Positions 4,489 through 5,268 of a stretch of DNA of 5,268 nucleotides are shown piece after piece. The DNA is taken from the NCBI GenBank assembly GCA_902493615.1, contig CABUQK010000118.1, positions 1 to 5,268 on the forward strand. The letters are read 5' to 3'. A program made the translations under genes and the position numbers. Origin of the DNA: an uncultured Collinsella sp. Its GTDB lineage: Bacteria; Actinomycetota; Coriobacteriia; Coriobacteriales; Coriobacteriaceae. A model generated the notes under the pieces. That model searched no databases. It saw only the letters and a program-made list of their open reading frames with translations, and had not been told where the DNA came from. Each line of letters starts with the position of its first letter. Positions within the stretch are counted from its first letter, which is position 1.

Positions 4489-5268
4489 TTACTCCTCGTC
4501 GTCCTCGCCATCGTCCTCATCCTCAAGATGATCGAGCAGGTAGCGAAGACCCTCGCTGACCTCGTTAACGGGCACCTTGGCAACGTAGCGTGCATCGACG
4601 GCGGGCCTAATGATAACACCCTCGCCCGAAGGCACGCGCATGCTCTCGAGCTCATCCTCATCAGTGCAGGCGATATCACCGGCAGTCATACGCTGTCCGG
4701 TCAACAGGAAGGTCAGACGGCAGGCGGCATCGATGGAAATCGAGGCGATGCGATCGAGATAGCGCGATACCATGATGGCGCGGCGCAGGTCGTCATAGTT
4801 GCTGTCGTCGTCCATAAAATCGCCCGTGTCCATGCGGTTAAAGGTGCGGAAGAACTTCTCGTAGGCGGCGTGCACTGGCTCGTCCTCGACGGCCAAGTTG
4901 CAGATGATGGACATGTCGTTGGTGACGAGCGCAGAAAGCGAAGAGCCCAGCACCTGGTAGACGGCCTCAGCCTCGGCCTCGACCGTGCCGACAAGCTCCT
5001 TGGGCAGCGAGATGTCGGCCTTGATCATATGACGCGTGGCGCGGCAAATCTGGCGAACCTTATCGGTCATGCGCTGCAGGTTAAAGTCGACGTAGATGAT
5101 CGTCTGCAACAAGCGGAAGTCGGAGGCGACCGGTGACTGCGTGGCAATCAGGTTGTAGCAGACGGCCTCCAGGTTGGCGCAGCGTGCGTCAATCGAAAGC
5201 GTGCGCTTCTTGGTCTTGGTGGCGAGCTTGCGGTCGTCGGTCACATAGGCCTTCACGGCATCGTGGAG
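4489..5268 (-). CDS. phoU: PhoU-family phosphate signalling protein, 5' end beyond the window
   Basis: 259 residues are visible and the frame stays open to the window edge (first residues LHDAVKAYVTDDRK). The GTG at 5254-5256 is inside the gene and need not be the start. Two PhoU helical repeats can be seen: IATQSPVASDFRLL followed by a helix with LQRMTD, and RRAIMVSRYLDRIAS with ISIDAACRL. PhoU normally curbs the PstSCAB transporter and PhoR-PhoB signalling. In canonical PhoU the two motifs are close to ERIGD and ERxGD, whose acidic pair binds metal; here they read QRMTD (visible 65-69) and DRIAS (172-176), each with one acidic residue lost. After the second repeat comes an extra tail of about 70 residues (from 190) ending in a run of Asp/Glu. 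Genes upstream, perhaps pst, are not in the window. Confidence 0.88.
   Translation of the reverse strand, partial: LHDAVKAYVTDDRKLATKTKKRTLSIDARCANLEAVCYNLIATQSPVASDFRLLQTIIYVDFNLQRMTDKVRQICRATRHMIKADISLPKELVGTVEAEAEAVYQVLGSSLSALVTNDMSIICNLAVEDEPVHAAYEKFFRTFNRMDTGDFMDDDSNYDDLRRAIMVSRYLDRIASISIDAACRLTFLLTGQRMTAGDIACTDEDELESMRVPSGEGVIIRPAVDARYVAKVPVNEVSEGLRYLLDHLEDEDDGEDDEE

Noticed and set aside
4369..5136. Plus-strand open frame opposite phoU (255 codons)
   Set aside because: It is antisense to clear PhoU coding sequence, starts in the yggS start region and shows no domain.

Overview
The window looks like chromosomal DNA from a GC-rich actinobacterial-type bacterium. The minus strand carries the block yggS(ylmE)-sepF-yggT(ylmG)-divIVA, the classical division-gene neighbourhood of Actinobacteria and Firmicutes. 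The DivIVA has the KRGY membrane-loop type seen in actinobacteria. The overall protein style suggests Coriobacteriia, perhaps a Collinsella-like gut bacterium. That placement is inference from sequence style and gene order; no rRNA is present to settle it.

Left part, plus strand (1-831): the 3' end of a Pit-type inorganic phosphate transporter gene, followed 67 nt later by a complete DUF47 (PhoU-like) gene. This is the common Pit/DUF47 pair, in which the DUF47 protein is thought to modulate the transporter. From 832 to 1111 there is a 280-nt gap without a convincing gene. It holds a large palindrome (two perfect 28-bp arms plus an outer 7-bp stem), a 14-bp direct repeat and a stretch very rich in G and T on the plus strand. 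A nitroreductase-family flavoprotein gene (GTG start at 1112) follows. Its first 71 codons share this G/T bias (one third-position C), while its second half uses ordinary C-ending codons.

Middle (1643-1809): a convergent junction in which each side has its own intrinsic terminator (plus 1691-1728; minus 1754-1783). There is also a 20-bp near-palindrome just after the nitroreductase stop.

Right part, minus strand, read from right to left: a phoU gene cut by the window edge, a 119-nt gap with a strong GC hairpin, then yggS, sepF, yggT and divIVA. YggS is a PLP-binding protein. SepF anchors FtsZ to the membrane. YggT is a small membrane protein. DivIVA is the coiled-coil polar/septal scaffold. 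Together they form a division and envelope-growth cluster; ftsZ itself is not in the window.

The most noteworthy points are: (a) yggT has no ATG, GTG or TTG start upstream of its first membrane helix, in any frame, and lies in the same frame as sepF, so it probably starts at ATC (2827) behind a GAGGAG ribosome-binding site, or is made by read-through; (b) the palindrome after the DUF47 gene reads open on both strands and encodes the same peptide segments both ways; (c) the sharp G/T-skewed block across 948-1325; (d) a PhoU with both acidic metal-binding motifs altered and a long acidic C-terminal extension. No large new multi-gene system is visible.
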